Origin: Flavobacteriales bacterium
GTDB taxonomy: Bacteria > Bacteroidota > Bacteroidia > Flavobacteriales_D > Sanyastnellaceae
DNA length: 64,000 bases
Reading direction: 5' to 3'
NCBI GenBank assembly: GCA_947456965.1
Contig: CANGTU010000001.1
Coordinates: forward strand, 62,001-126,000
The translations under genes were made by a program, and so were the position numbers. Within the stretch, counting starts at the first letter, position 1; each line of letters starts with the position of its first letter. Below the pieces are notes generated by a model. That model searched no databases. It saw nothing but the letters and a program-made list of their open reading frames with translations, and was not told the origin of the DNA. Of the stretch, positions 51,248 to 61,410 are shown piece after piece.

Positions 51248-54200
51248 CTACATGTTCCTGCGGTACTGCCCGCCAACATCAAAAAGGGACTTGGTGATCT
51301 GACCGAGTGAACACACCTTGGTTGTTTCCATGAGTTTGTCAAACATGTTCTGGTTGAGGATGGCAGCTTGCTGGAGCTCGCCGAGCATCTGTTGTTGCCG
51401 CTCAGCATCCTGATCATGCAGCTGAGCAAGCATCGCAATCTGATACTCCTTCTCCTCGGTGGTGGCGCGAATAACTTCCTGTGGAATGATAGTGGGCGAT
51501 CCTTTCGAGGATAGAAACGTATTCACCCCGATGATCGGATATTCACCAGTGTGCTTCAGGGTTTCGTAATAGAGGCTTTCCTCCTGGATTTTGCTGCGCT
51601 GGTACATCGTCTCCATAGCGCCGAGCACACCTCCGCGCTCCGTAATCCGATCAAACTCGAGCAGCACGGCTTGTTCCACAAGGTCAGTCAACTCTTCTAT
51701 GATGAATGACCCCTGCAATGGATTTTCATTTCGCGCGAGTCCGAGTTCTTTATTGATGATAAGCTGGATAGCCATAGCGCGCCGCACACTTTCTTCTGTG
51801 GGTGTGGTGATGGCTTCATCGTAAGCGTTCGTGTGAAGCGAGTTGCAGTTGTCATAGATGGCATAGAGCGCCTGCAGGGTCGTGCGGATATCGTTGAAGT
51901 CGATTTCCTGCGCGTGCAGCGACCGACCACTGGTCTGGATGTGGTACTTCAGCATCTGCGAACGCGGATTGGCTCCGTACTTCCTCGCCATAGCCTTGGC
52001 CCAGATGCGTCGGGCCACGCGGCCGATGACTGCATATTCGGGATCTACACCATTGGAAAAGAAGAATGACAGGTTGGGGCCGAAGTCATCGATATTCATG
52101 CCCCGGCTGAGGTAATATTCCACGTAGGTGAAGCCGTTGGCCAGTGTAAAGGCCAGTTGGGTAATCGGATTGGCACCGGCTTCAGCAATGTGATATCCGC
52201 TGATGGAGACGGAATAGAAGTTGCGGACCTTGTGAGTAATGAAATACTCCTGCACGTCGCCCATTAGCCGCAGGGCGAATTCTGTGGAGAAAATGCACGT
52301 GTTCTGCGCCTGATCTTCCTTCAGGATATCGGCCTGCACGGTTCCGCGAACCACGCTGAGGGTTTCGGCTTTGATCTTCTGATATACATCTGCTGGCAGC
52401 ACCTCGTCGCCGGTTATTCCAAGCAGGAGCAGCCCCAAGCCGCTGTTGCCTTCGGGCAATGCTCCCTGATACACAGGCCTGGCCAGTCCGCGATCTTCCC
52501 ACTTGGCCCGGAGCCTCTGTTCTACAAGTTTCTCCAGGCCATGGGCGCGGATATGCTTTTCGCAGGACTGGTCGATGGCGGCATTCATGAAGAAACCGAG
52601 AAGCATGGGTGCCGGACCGTTAATGGTCATCGACACGCTGGTCTTCGGGTCACAGAGATCGAATCCGCTGTAAAGCTTCTTAGCGTCATCGAGACAACAA
52701 ATACTCACACCACTGTTCCCCACCTTGCCATAGATGTCGGGCCTGCGATCGGGATCATGGCCATAAAGGGTGACACTGTCAAAGGCCGTGGAGAGCCGCT
52801 TGGCAGGCATCGCGAGACTCACATAGTGGAAGCGTCTGTTGGTGCGCTCGGGTCCACCTTCACCGGCAAACATGCGTGTAGGATCTTCGCCCTCACGCTT
52901 GAACGGATAGATACCCGACGTGTAGGGAAATTCACCCGGCACGTTTTCCTGGAGTACCCACCGCAGGATATCTCCCCAGGAACGGTAGGAGGGAGTGGCA
53001 ACCTTAGGTACGAGTGAATGGCTGAGGCTCTCCGTGTGCGTCTGCACGCGGATTTCCTTCTCCCGCACCCGGAAGATGTATTCGGGGTCTTTGTATAGCT
53101 GGCGCTTTTGCTCCCATGTCTGAATCACCTCCCAATGATGCGGATCCAGGTTCATCCTGATCCGGTCAAATGATGCACGAAGAGCAGTGAGGGCAAGATC
53201 GCGATCTGCCTTTCCTTTCGATTCATCCGAGGTCTCCAGAGTGGAAATGGCCGTTTGAATTCCGTAGAGTTTGTCGGCTATGTCCGATTGCTCGTGGGCC
53301 CATGTATTGTATGACCTGTTGTTTTCGGAGATCTCGCTCAGATAGCGTGTGCGGTGTGGCGGTATGATATATACCTTTTCGCTCATTTCGCCGGATGCGG
53401 CATGCCTGCTGGTAAGAGCAGCTCCTGCCTTGCGCACCAAGGTATCCATGAGGATGGCATAGAGTTTATTCGTTCCGGGGTCGTTGAACTGTGAAGCAAT
53501 GGTACCCACCACGGGAAGCGTTTCATCATCTGCATCCCAGAGCTGGTGGTTGCGTTTGTATTGCTTGCGCACATCTCGCAGGGCATCCAGGGCTCCGCGC
53601 TTATCGAACTTGTTAATGGCTACCACATCGGCAAAGTCGAGCATGTCGATCTTCTCAAGTTGAGAGGCAGCGCCGAACTCTGGTGTCATCAGGTAGAGCG
53701 ATACGTCGCTGTGATCGGTGATCTCCGTATCGCTTTGCCCGATACCTGATGTTTCGAGGATAATCAGGTCGAAGCCGGCTACCTTGAGGATGTCCACCGC
53801 CTCAGACACATGCTTACTGAGCGCCAGATTGCTCTGACGTGTGGCGAGTGAGCGCATATATACCCGAGGGTTGCGGATGGCATTCATCCGGATACGGTCA
53901 CCAAGCAGAGCCCCTCCTGTTTTGCGTTTGGATGGGTCCACGGAGATGATTCCGATGGTCTTTTCGGGAAAGTCGAGCAGGAAGCGACGCACCAGCTCGT
54001 CCACCATGGATGATTTGCCGGCTCCGCCTGTGCCGGTAATGCCGAGCACGGGTATCCGGGAGGAAGCAGCTTTTTCGCGGATGGCTGCCAGTTCCTTTGC
54101 ATGCTGATCCGGAAAGTTCTCGGCACCGGAGATGAGCCGTGCAATGGCCTGATGATCGTTGACCCGAAGCCGCGATGCCTCACCATCCAGCGTATTGCCG

Positions 54201-54640
54201 GTCGGAAAGTCGCAGCGCTGAACGAGATCGTTGATCATCCCCTGCAAACCCATGGCGCGACCATCATCCGGATGGTAGATCCGCGAAATACCATATCCGT
54301 GGAGTTCCTGAATTTCTGCAGGCAGGATCGTGCCTCCACCGCCGCCGAAGATCTGGATGTGTCCGGCGCCTTTTTCCTTCAGCAGGTCAAACATGTACTT
54401 GAAGTACTCCATGTGGCCCCCCTGATAGGATGTCATGGCAATGGCCTGGGCATCCTCCTGGATGGCGCAATTCACTACTTCTTCAACGGACCGGTCATGG
54501 CCGAGGTGGATGACCTCACAGCCCGTGCTCTGAATGATGCGGCGCATGATGTTAATGGCGGCATCATGTCCGTCGAACAACGAGGCAGCCGTTACAATGC
54601 GAACCTTGTTCTTCGGGGTATATACTTCGTTCGTTGGCAT
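51248..54640 (-). CDS. icmF: Fused isobutyryl-CoA mutase with GTPase chaperone (IcmF)
   Basis: 1130-residue three-part fusion. Residues about 10-150: B12-binding domain ([12 protein letters not shown] with D-G-H-D near 23-26, [11 protein letters not shown]). Residues about 195-420: MeaB/MeaI-type GTPase (P-loop GTGGAGKS at 203-210, [25 protein letters not shown]). Residues about 560-1130: acyl-CoA mutase large domain ([29 protein letters not shown] in part, [38 protein letters not shown]). The order B12, G protein, mutase is diagnostic for IcmF, which interconverts isobutyryl-CoA and n-butyryl-CoA (some act on pivalyl- or isovaleryl-CoA). The [14 protein letters not shown] stretch is the IcmF form rather than the methylmalonyl-CoA mutase form. 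Divergent from the ArsR-like regulator. Confidence 0.96.
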   Translation of the reverse strand: MPTNEVYTPKNKVRIVTAASLFDGHDAAINIMRRIIQSTGCEVIHLGHDRSVEEVVNCAIQEDAQAIAMTSYQGGHMEYFKYMFDLLKEKGAGHIQIFGGGGGTILPAEIQELHGYGISRIYHPDDGRAMGLQGMINDLVQRCDFPTGNTLDGEASRLRVNDHQAIARLISGAENFPDQHAKELAAIREKAASSRIPVLGITGTGGAGKSSMVDELVRRFLLDFPEKTIGIISVDPSKRKTGGALLGDRIRMNAIRNPRVYMRSLATRQSNLALSKHVSEAVDILKVAGFDLIILETSGIGQSDTEITDHSDVSLYLMTPEFGAASQLEKIDMLDFADVVAINKFDKRGALDALRDVRKQYKRNHQLWDADDETLPVVGTIASQFNDPGTNKLYAILMDTLVRKAGAALTSRHAASGEMSEKVYIIPPHRTRYLSEISENNRSYNTWAHEQSDIADKLYGIQTAISTLETSDESKGKADRDLALTALRASFDRIRMNLDPHHWEVIQTWEQKRQLYKDPEYIFRVREKEIRVQTHTESLSHSLVPKVATPSYRSWGDILRWVLQENVPGEFPYTSGIYPFKREGEDPTRMFAGEGGPERTNRRFHYVSLAMPAKRLSTAFDSVTLYGHDPDRRPDIYGKVGNSGVSICCLDDAKKLYSGFDLCDPKTSVSMTINGPAPMLLGFFMNAAIDQSCEKHIRAHGLEKLVEQRLRAKWEDRGLARPVYQGALPEGNSGLGLLLLGITGDEVLPADVYQKIKAETLSVVRGTVQADILKEDQAQNTCIFSTEFALRLMGDVQEYFITHKVRNFYSVSISGYHIAEAGANPITQLAFTLANGFTYVEYYLSRGMNIDDFGPNLSFFFSNGVDPEYAVIGRVARRIWAKAMARKYGANPRSQMLKYHIQTSGRSLHAQEIDFNDIRTTLQALYAIYDNCNSLHTNAYDEAITTPTEESVRRAMAIQLIINKELGLARNENPLQGSFIIEELTDLVEQAVLLEFDRITERGGVLGAMETMYQRSKIQEESLYYETLKHTGEYPIIGVNTFLSSKGSPTIIPQEVIRATTEEKEYQIAMLAQLHDQDAERQQQMLGELQQAAILNQNMFDKLMETTKVCSLGQITKSLFDVGGQYRRNM

Positions 54641-54809
54641 GTCGGATATTCAGGGAGGCCAAAGATACGTGGGGCTTGCACAGGGCGCCGCGAACCGAAT
54701 TCACCGAAACTTAACAATGCGCTCACTCCGCCACTACAAACACGGGATTGCTTTGATCCCCGAATGCTTTCGCTGCGTGCCTGACAAAGAAAACTTTGGC
54801 TCTTTGGAG

Positions 54810-55106
54810 ATGGAGTTGGCCCATTTCACCCGTGCTGTGGGCCATCCCGCCCGGTTGGCGGTGTTGCTGGCCATAGCCCGAAAAGGTGGAGAGGTGGACG
54901 GCGAGACGCTGGAAATTCCGCAACTCTCTAATGCCACCGTCATCCAGCACTTGAGGGAACTGAAGCGCTCGGGACTTGTGTACGGCAGAATTTTCGGTGC
55001 GCGGGCGAGATTCGGAATCGATTACGAAAAGCTCCGTGCGTTTCACACGGTATTTCAGGTCTTCATGCGTGACGTGAACCACCCGCCTGATGCGGGACGG
55101 TCATAA
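54810..55106 (+). CDS. ArsR-type winged-helix regulator
   Basis: 98 residues from the ATG at 54810; a longer start at 54717 is possible but its extra 31 residues look non-conserved. The winged helix is clear: HFTRAVGHPARLAVLLAIARKG, LEIPQLSNATVIQHLRELKRSGLVYGRIFGARARFGIDYEKL (read in part). No metal-binding cysteine pair is visible in the sensor positions, so it may sense a small molecule or protein. Located head to head with icmF (169 bases between starts), the most likely target, and overlapping the convergent inositol monophosphatase by six bases. Confidence 0.85.
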   Translation: MELAHFTRAVGHPARLAVLLAIARKGGEVDGETLEIPQLSNATVIQHLRELKRSGLVYGRIFGARARFGIDYEKLRAFHTVFQVFMRDVNHPPDAGRS

Positions 55107-55904
55107 CGGGAAAATGGTCCGTATGACCTCCAGCAGTTCTTCGTATACATCCCCGTTGGAGCAGATCAGGTCTTCACCGAAGATTGGATCATCGCCACCG
55201 TTGAATGTAGTGGACATACCGCCGGCCTCCCTGATGAGCAGCGTACCGGCCGCCACATCCCAGGAATTGAGTCCGTATTCGTAGAAAGCCTCCATGCGCC
55301 CGCAGGCCACCCATGCCATGTCAAGTGCTGCGCTGCCCAAACGGCGAATGCCGCGCGTGCGGTGGGTCAGTGCCCTGAGCAAGAGAAAGTACTGCTCTTC
55401 ACGGCCGAAGTCATCATAAGGAAATCCTGTAGCCAGCAAGGACTTGCTGAGGGTATTCACCTGCGATACCCGGATATTCTTTTCATTGAGCCGTGCGCCG
55501 CGATTGCGCGAACCACTGAAGAGTTCATTGGCGTTGGGATCGTAGATGACGCCCACCAGCGGTTCGGAGCCTCGCGCCAGGCCAATGCTGGTGCACCAGA
55601 TATTCAACCCATGCACGAAGTTGGTGGTTCCGTCGAGCGGATCAATAATCCAGTTGAGACCACCGGGAACCGGCTCTCCAGTTCCTTCTTCAGCCACAAA
55701 CCCTGCTGCTGGAAGGATAGAGTGAAGTCCTTCCACAAAGCGTCGTTCGCTTTCCTTATCCACATAGGTCACGAGGTTATTGAAGGTCTTCAGCTCGGTG
55801 GATATATCGGCAGCTGATTGCTGCTTCATCCATCCGCCTATCTCAATGCTGAGTTGGTCCACCTCCCGGGCTATCCGCTCCAGGTCCTGGTCGGTAAGGT
55901 TCAT
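55101..55904 (-). CDS. Inositol monophosphatase family protein
   Basis: 267 residues from the ATG at 55904; the frame opens to 56270 but the extension runs through the neighbouring gene and is not used. Mg2+/Li+-sensitive phosphatase motifs: FVAEEGTG (Glu ligand), WIIDPLDGTTNFVHG (DPLDGTTN) and SWDVAAGTLLIREAGG. Family acts on inositol-1-phosphate and related sugar phosphates, also seen as histidinol-phosphatase or SuhB-like. Cytoplasmic. Six-base tail overlap with the ArsR-like gene; divergent from the YdeP-type gene. Confidence 0.95.
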   Translation of the reverse strand: MNLTDQDLERIAREVDQLSIEIGGWMKQQSAADISTELKTFNNLVTYVDKESERRFVEGLHSILPAAGFVAEEGTGEPVPGGLNWIIDPLDGTTNFVHGLNIWCTSIGLARGSEPLVGVIYDPNANELFSGSRNRGARLNEKNIRVSQVNTLSKSLLATGFPYDDFGREEQYFLLLRALTHRTRGIRRLGSAALDMAWVACGRMEAFYEYGLNSWDVAAGTLLIREAGGMSTTFNGGDDPIFGEDLICSNGDVYEELLEVIRTIFPL

Positions 55905-55992
55905 AACGATGCTTTGTGGGCGAAAAGTAAGGTCTGGACGTCCGATCGTTGGGGAAATCGGATTTTCTTTGGGACTGAACAAGGAAATCAAG

Positions 55993-58305
55993 ATGAGCCA
56001 GGTAGTATTTGCCCCGCGTAAGGTGCGGATTGTCCCGCCAGCCGAATTGACCGGACTTAAGATGACTCCCGTCAAGGATCGTGCAGCGGGCATTCCTGCC
56101 GTTACCGTGGCCATGAAGCACATTGCTGAAGAAGTTGGGTTGTGGAAAGGACTGAAGGCACTGTCCAAGCTCAACCAGAGGGAGGGGTTTGACTGTCCGG
56201 GTTGCGCCTGGCCGGAGCCTGCGCATCGCTCAGCCGTTGCGGAATACTGCGAGAACGGAGCCAAGGCCATTGCAGAAGAGGCGACTCATGAACGATGCGA
56301 TGAAGCATTCTTTGCGGCTCACAGTGTCGAGGAAATGAGCGACTGGAGCGATTACCGCATCGGCAAAAGCGGCCGCATCACCCATCCGATGTACTTGCCG
56401 CGAGGCGAATCCCGTTATCAGCCGATTTCCTGGGAGGAGGCTTTTGCCCTGATTGCAGAAGAACTCCGGTCTTGTGAGTCGCCTCATGAGGCGGTGTTTT
56501 ATACATCCGGCCGGACGAGCAATGAGGCGGCCTTCCTGTACCAGTTGCTGGTCAGGCAGTGGGGCACCAATAATCTGCCCGACTGCTCGAATATGTGCCA
56601 CGAAAGCTCGGGAGTTGCCTTGTCAGAAACCATCGGAATAGGGAAGGGAACGGTCACACTCGATGATATTCACCAGGCTGAGGTCATTCTCGTGGTTGGA
56701 CAAAACCCCGGCACCAATCATCCGAGAATGTTATCCGCCCTGACAGAATGCAAGAAGAACGGTGGTACCATCATTCACATCAATCCTCTGCCCGAAGCGG
56801 GAACAACGCGCTTCATCAATCCGCAAAATCCCGTAGAGGTCATGTTGGGCGGTACCCAATTGGCTGATCATTACCTGCAGGTGAAAATTGGAGGTGACCT
56901 GGCTCTTTTCCGGTTAATCAACCGGGAGTTGATCAGGATGGAGACCCGTCAACCCGGAAGCGTCGCTGATCGGTCATTTATCGAGCAACACACCGATCAA
57001 TGGGATGCTTTCCTTCAGGCCGCAGATCAACTGGATGAGCAACGTGCGCTGGCCGATTGTGGCATAAGCATGGACCGCATCCCGGAGATAGCCCGCATCC
57101 TCGCCTCACATAGCAAGATCATCACCTGCTGGGCGATGGGACTCACCCAACAGAAGCACGCAGTGGGGAATATCCGGGAAATAGTGAACATGCATCTGCT
57201 CCGAGGTGCCATTGGAAAGCCAGGTGCCGGAGTGTGTCCGGTGAGAGGCCATAGCAATGTGCAGGGCGACCGCACTATGGGAATCTACGAAAAGCCGAAA
57301 GAGTCCTTTCTGGAGCGTATCGATCAACACTTTGGTATTCGCTGTCCGCGCGAACATGGCTATGATACAGTAGAAGCCATTGAAGCCATGCACAAGGGTA
57401 AGGTGAGGGTATTCATGGCTATGGGTGGCAATTTTATTTCTGCTACGCCCGACAGTGAGTTTACTGGAAGAGCCATGCAGAAATGCTCGCTCACCGTTCA
57501 GATTTCAACCAAGCTGAACCGGGCCCATCTGGTTACTGGTGAGCATGCTCTGATCTTGCCTTGTCTCGGACGCACCGAAGTGGATGTCCAGGCGTCCGGT
57601 GAGCAATTTGTAACCGTGGAGAATTCAATGGGGGTGGTGCACCGTTCACGCGGTGTGCTCAAGCCATGTTCGCCCCACCTGCTTTCTGAACCAGCTATTG
57701 TGTGCCGGTTGGGAAAGGCCGTGTTCGGCGATGCATCGCCCATCAAGTGGGATGAAATGTGTGCTTCTTATGACACGATACGGGATCACATTGAAGGAAG
57801 CATAGATGGATTTGCGCAATACAATTCACGGGTGCGCCAGCCTGATGGATTCTATCTGCCCAACGGGCCGCGTGAACGTCGCTTCACTACGGAAAATGGC
57901 AGGGCCAGGTTTACCATTAATCCATTACCCGATTTAACTGTTCCCGCTGGTCATTTTATCATGATGACGGTCCGCAGCCATGACCAGTACAATACGACGA
58001 TCTACGGGCTCAACGACAGATACCGGGGCATCGCCAACGAGCGTCGCGTGATTCTCATGAATCCCGCAGATATGAAGCGCAGCGGATGGCATGAAAGGCA
58101 GCTGGTCAATATCATTTCCATTTTCGAAGGCACGGAGAGGCGCGCGGATCGCTTTCATGTGATTCCGTTTGATATCGCGACGGGATGCGTGGCCACCTAT
58201 TTCCCGGAAACCAATTGCCTGGTGCCCATCAACAGCACAGCCGACAAGAGCAACACACCCGTGAGCAAGTTCATTGTGGTGCGCCTCGAACGTATGTCCG
58301 AATGA
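55993..58305 (+). CDS. FdhF/YdeP-family molybdopterin oxidoreductase
   Basis: 770 residues from the ATG at 55993 (MSQVVFAPRKVRIVPPAELTG); earlier frame is not coding. Belongs to the YdeP branch of the DMSO-reductase superfamily: FDCPGCAWPEP near residue 60, YTSGRTSNEAAFLYQ, NLPDCSNMCHESSG (position of the usual Mo ligand region), VVGQNPGTNHPRM, and C-terminal HDQYNTTIYGLNDRYRG and PADMKRSGW. YdeP proteins bind molybdopterin and a single N-terminal Cys cluster region may hold Fe-S; substrate unknown, acid-resistance is reported for YdeP in E. coli. The stop overlaps the start of the next polytopic protein by four bases (ATGA). Confidence 0.9.
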   Translation: MSQVVFAPRKVRIVPPAELTGLKMTPVKDRAAGIPAVTVAMKHIAEEVGLWKGLKALSKLNQREGFDCPGCAWPEPAHRSAVAEYCENGAKAIAEEATHERCDEAFFAAHSVEEMSDWSDYRIGKSGRITHPMYLPRGESRYQPISWEEAFALIAEELRSCESPHEAVFYTSGRTSNEAAFLYQLLVRQWGTNNLPDCSNMCHESSGVALSETIGIGKGTVTLDDIHQAEVILVVGQNPGTNHPRMLSALTECKKNGGTIIHINPLPEAGTTRFINPQNPVEVMLGGTQLADHYLQVKIGGDLALFRLINRELIRMETRQPGSVADRSFIEQHTDQWDAFLQAADQLDEQRALADCGISMDRIPEIARILASHSKIITCWAMGLTQQKHAVGNIREIVNMHLLRGAIGKPGAGVCPVRGHSNVQGDRTMGIYEKPKESFLERIDQHFGIRCPREHGYDTVEAIEAMHKGKVRVFMAMGGNFISATPDSEFTGRAMQKCSLTVQISTKLNRAHLVTGEHALILPCLGRTEVDVQASGEQFVTVENSMGVVHRSRGVLKPCSPHLLSEPAIVCRLGKAVFGDASPIKWDEMCASYDTIRDHIEGSIDGFAQYNSRVRQPDGFYLPNGPRERRFTTENGRARFTINPLPDLTVPAGHFIMMTVRSHDQYNTTIYGLNDRYRGIANERRVILMNPADMKRSGWHERQLVNIISIFEGTERRADRFHVIPFDIATGCVATYFPETNCLVPINSTADKSNTPVSKFIVVRLERMSE

Positions 58306-60425
58306 CCAAGCGGCAAGCAAGAATAGCCATTTGGTGCCTCGGACTGTGCTTTACAGGGTGGCTGTTCGGACCGGCTTGCCTGGCTCCTGATCACTATCTC
58401 TTTGCCGGCTGGGGTGATGGGCTCAAGAACTATTTCACCTTTGCATGGCATGTGCGCAATGACCAGAACTGGCTGTGGTTTGGCGGGATGAACGCTCCAT
58501 GGCCGGAGCATGTGGCTTTTACCGACGGACATCCGCTGATATCGGCACTCGCCGGCTGGATTCCCTTCGTTCGGGATCATCCCGTAGGAACCCTGAATGT
58601 ACTCATGATGATTTCTTTTCCGCTTTCCATGGCCTTGTCCTTCGAGGCCCTGGTGAGCTATAGAATCAGGCCGTGGCTCGCTTGTGTTTTTGCGGCTGTC
58701 CTGGTGCTCATGCAGCCTCAGTTGTTTCGGCTGCTCGGGCATCTTTCGCTAAGTTATGGATGGTGGGTTCCGCTTGTTTTCCTTCTCATCAGTCCGGCAT
58801 TCAGGAGTCGGTACAAGGGGTGGTGGATCGCCCTGGCTTGTGCACTGGGAGCAGCTTGCTTCATCCATCCTTATGTGGCGGTGATGTCGGCCTTTCTCCT
58901 CATTATGCTGGGTTTGTTGCATGCTGTTTTCGAGGGACGATCGGGTCGCTCGCTGGCGCTGCGCATAGTCGCTTCTGCCATCCTTCCTGTAGCGGCATTC
59001 ATGGCCTTTACGGCCTTCACTGACAACAGGACAGACCGCACGCCCTACACATACGGCTTCACCGAATACGCGGCATCCTATGAAACAGTATTCGTACCTC
59101 ATCATCCGCCGTTGCGTCACCTCATCAGTCAGATCATTCCGGTACATGCTCAGACCTGGGAGGGGTGGGCTTATATCGGAGCCCCTTCATTGCTGACCTT
59201 GCTTGTGCTGATTGTATTGCTCGTAGCTCAAAGAAGCGCGTGCTCGGGTATTTCACGTGCACTCTTCTGGATTTTTCTGGCTTCGCTTCCGGTGCTGTGT
59301 TTCTCCTTTGCCTGGCCTTTTATGTGGGGCGCTGAGTGGCTGCTGGATGAATTGCCGGTGGTGCGTCAGTTTCGCTCTCCCGGACGCTTTGCATGGATAT
59401 TCTATTACGCAACCTTCTTCCTCGTAGCCTCGGCATTTGAGGCGTGGTGGCAGAAAGCACCCGGTAGAGGAGGAATGAAAGTTCGCTTCCTACTCACCAT
59501 CCTGGCCGCATTGCTGTATATCGCCGAGGCGCGGACCGCTCTGATGGAAGTCAGGCAGGCCTTATCAGGACATCTTAATCTTTTCAGACAGGAATACTTG
59601 CCCAAAGTGTTGATCCAGCAGGCCGATGCCCTAAGGGCCTGCAGTGACAGCACCACTGCCTGGCTGCCGCTTCCGTTTTTGCATTATGGATCCGACGTTT
59701 ATGGACGCGTGCCCGATGCATCTATTCAGGCATGGGCAATGCTGATGTCATGGCACTCCGGAGTGCCGATGGGTGCGTCCGCTCTTTCGCGCACATCGCT
59801 GTCAGAGTCACGTGCCCAATTATCGCGCTGGAATCCGTTATCGGGCGGGCGGTTGCCAGAAGACGCCGGACAGGTCCTCCTGATGCGCCCGAAGGCTATG
59901 CCGCCCCTGCCATGGGATGAAGACCTCGTGTGGCGCAATGCGCAGGTGGTGAATATGCAAAACGCGATACGGCGACCTGCATATCACCCTCCGAAGAGCG
60001 AAGCCTGGTTGGCCACGTTATCCGATTTTTCCTGGAAACAGGTAGTATCACCGGACTCGTTGCTGTACATGGAGCGGGATCATTATATGATAGGCTTTGT
60101 CGCCGATGTGCGCCAGGTTGTCACCACTCCTGAAAGTGAAGTTTTTCTGCGAATTGGGCTGGAGTGTGATACACCATGGCATCTCGCATTTTTGCGGGTT
60201 ATCATAGAACAGACGGGATCCGGTGCTCCGCTGTGGAAGGCCTTGTATCCCTTGTCCGGTTCATCCGGATTCCATGACAATCGCGTGGATGACCTCATTC
60301 CCGTTACGCCTGATCCGGCCCTTGGGGATGTGCGGATCGTTCTGCATTATTCCGGCCAAATGCCTATCCGGTTCAGATGGCGCGAAGCGAGTTGGAAAGT
60401 GGAGCAACAGTCCCACGGGAATTGA
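58302..60425 (+). CDS. Polytopic membrane protein, GT-C/DUF-type glycosyltransferase-like
   Basis: 707 residues from ATG 58302. The first helix is followed by a loop with LFAGWGDGLKNYFTFAWHVRND and FGGMNAPWPEHVAFTDGHP; an acidic-aromatic first loop is typical for GT-C enzymes. About 11-12 helices to residue 440 (ACVFAAVLVLMQPQLFRLLGHL, WVPLVFLLISPAF, GLLHAVF, LVLIVLLVAQ, ARTALMEVRQ), then a soluble periplasmic region (about 450-707) with aromatic strands. Donor and acceptor unknown. Translationally coupled to the YdeP-type gene by an ATGA overlap, an unusual combination. Another GT-C-like protein is at 11.9 kb. Confidence 0.75.
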   Translation: MTKRQARIAIWCLGLCFTGWLFGPACLAPDHYLFAGWGDGLKNYFTFAWHVRNDQNWLWFGGMNAPWPEHVAFTDGHPLISALAGWIPFVRDHPVGTLNVLMMISFPLSMALSFEALVSYRIRPWLACVFAAVLVLMQPQLFRLLGHLSLSYGWWVPLVFLLISPAFRSRYKGWWIALACALGAACFIHPYVAVMSAFLLIMLGLLHAVFEGRSGRSLALRIVASAILPVAAFMAFTAFTDNRTDRTPYTYGFTEYAASYETVFVPHHPPLRHLISQIIPVHAQTWEGWAYIGAPSLLTLLVLIVLLVAQRSACSGISRALFWIFLASLPVLCFSFAWPFMWGAEWLLDELPVVRQFRSPGRFAWIFYYATFFLVASAFEAWWQKAPGRGGMKVRFLLTILAALLYIAEARTALMEVRQALSGHLNLFRQEYLPKVLIQQADALRACSDSTTAWLPLPFLHYGSDVYGRVPDASIQAWAMLMSWHSGVPMGASALSRTSLSESRAQLSRWNPLSGGRLPEDAGQVLLMRPKAMPPLPWDEDLVWRNAQVVNMQNAIRRPAYHPPKSEAWLATLSDFSWKQVVSPDSLLYMERDHYMIGFVADVRQVVTTPESEVFLRIGLECDTPWHLAFLRVIIEQTGSGAPLWKALYPLSGSSGFHDNRVDDLIPVTPDPALGDVRIVLHYSGQMPIRFRWREASWKVEQQSHGN

Positions 60426-60436
60426 CCCTTTGTGCT

Positions 60437-60444
60437 TTCCTTTG
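60437..60444 (+). promoter_or_regulatory. Candidate -7 element (TTCCTTTG) four bases before a start codon
   Basis: One mismatch from TAnnTTTG, followed by CACT and the ATG at 60449. It lies in the 23-base gap after the membrane protein gene. Predicts a leaderless transcript for the DUF58 gene. Confidence 0.35.
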
Positions 60445-60448
60445 CACT

Positions 60449-61384
60449 ATGCCCATCCAGATTGACCGCAAGCAACTGCACCATCTCGGACGTCTTGAAT
60501 TGCTCGCGCGTCAGGCGGTCGAAGGCTTCATCACCGGACTTCACAAGAGTCCGTTTCACGGGTTCTCGGTTGAATTTGCGGAGCACCGCCTCTACAATAC
60601 CGGAGAAAGTACCCGGCATCTGGACTGGAAGCTTTTGGCCCGAACGGATAAACTCTTCGTGAAGCGCTATGAAGAGGAGACCAACTTGCGTTGCCAGATT
60701 CTGATCGATTGCAGTACTTCCATGTTCTTTCCAAATGGGGTTGATCCTGAAGGACCAGCGCGGAACAAGATGAAGTTTTCCATCTATGCAGCCGCATCAT
60801 TGGTGGAGTTGCTGCGCCATCAGCGGGACGCCGTGGGGCTCACGTTGTTCTCCGATCGTATAACACTCCATACCCGAACAGGAAGCAGTGGATCACATAC
60901 CAACTACCTGTTCAATGAGCTCGAAAAAGTACTCGAAACCGTAGGAGGTCGGTCAGCTTCCCGTTCGCTTGTGACAGACACCCTGCATGAGATTGCAGAG
61001 AGTATTCATCGCCGGTCGCTGGTGGTGATTTTTAGCGATATGATGGATAATTCGGAGCATTCAGCGGAGCTCTTCAGTGCCCTCCAGCATCTCCGGCACA
61101 ACAAGCATGAGGTGATCCTGTTTCATGTTGTGGACCGCTCTCTGGAAGTGGACTTCGCCTTCGACAATCGCCCCTTCACATTCACTGATCTGGAAAGCGG
61201 GGAGGAAATCAAGGTCAACCCGGGTGATGTGCGCGAGATTTATCACAAGCGCATGGAGGATTTCCGCACGGATCTCAAACTTCGCTGCGGACAGTATCGC
61301 ATTGACTTTGTCGAGGCCGATATCCATGAAGGATTCAACCAGGTCCTGCTGAGCTACCTGATCAAGCGCCAGAAAATGTATTGA
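60449..61384 (+). CDS. DUF58/vWA-like protein
   Basis: 311 residues from ATG 60449 (the frame also opens earlier within the previous gene). DUF58 blocks: FSVEFAEHRLYNTGESTRHLDWKLLARTDKLFVKRYEEETNL in part (about 40-75), then a vWA-like segment with LIDCSTSM (metal-site DxSxS, about 88-95), FSIYAAASLVELLRHQRDAVGL, LVVIFSDMMDN and HVVDRS. DUF58 proteins often accompany MoxR ATPases and transglutaminase-like proteins; neither is in the window. Cytoplasmic. Follows the polytopic membrane protein gene. Confidence 0.92.
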   Translation: MPIQIDRKQLHHLGRLELLARQAVEGFITGLHKSPFHGFSVEFAEHRLYNTGESTRHLDWKLLARTDKLFVKRYEEETNLRCQILIDCSTSMFFPNGVDPEGPARNKMKFSIYAAASLVELLRHQRDAVGLTLFSDRITLHTRTGSSGSHTNYLFNELEKVLETVGGRSASRSLVTDTLHEIAESIHRRSLVVIFSDMMDNSEHSAELFSALQHLRHNKHEVILFHVVDRSLEVDFAFDNRPFTFTDLESGEEIKVNPGDVREIYHKRMEDFRTDLKLRCGQYRIDFVEADIHEGFNQVLLSYLIKRQKMY

Positions 61385-61410
61385 GTTGAACTCTGCGTGC
61401 CTCTGTTTCC

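Noticed and set aside
55905-56270. Longer N-terminus of the inositol monophosphatase reading to 56270
   Set aside because: It would run through the start of the divergent YdeP-type gene, and MNLTDQDLERIAREV at 55904 is the normal family start.
58185-58301. Longer N-terminus for the GT-C-like protein reading back to 58185
   Set aside because: That stretch is out-of-frame sequence of the YdeP-type gene; the ATGA-overlap start at 58302 leads directly into the first membrane helix.
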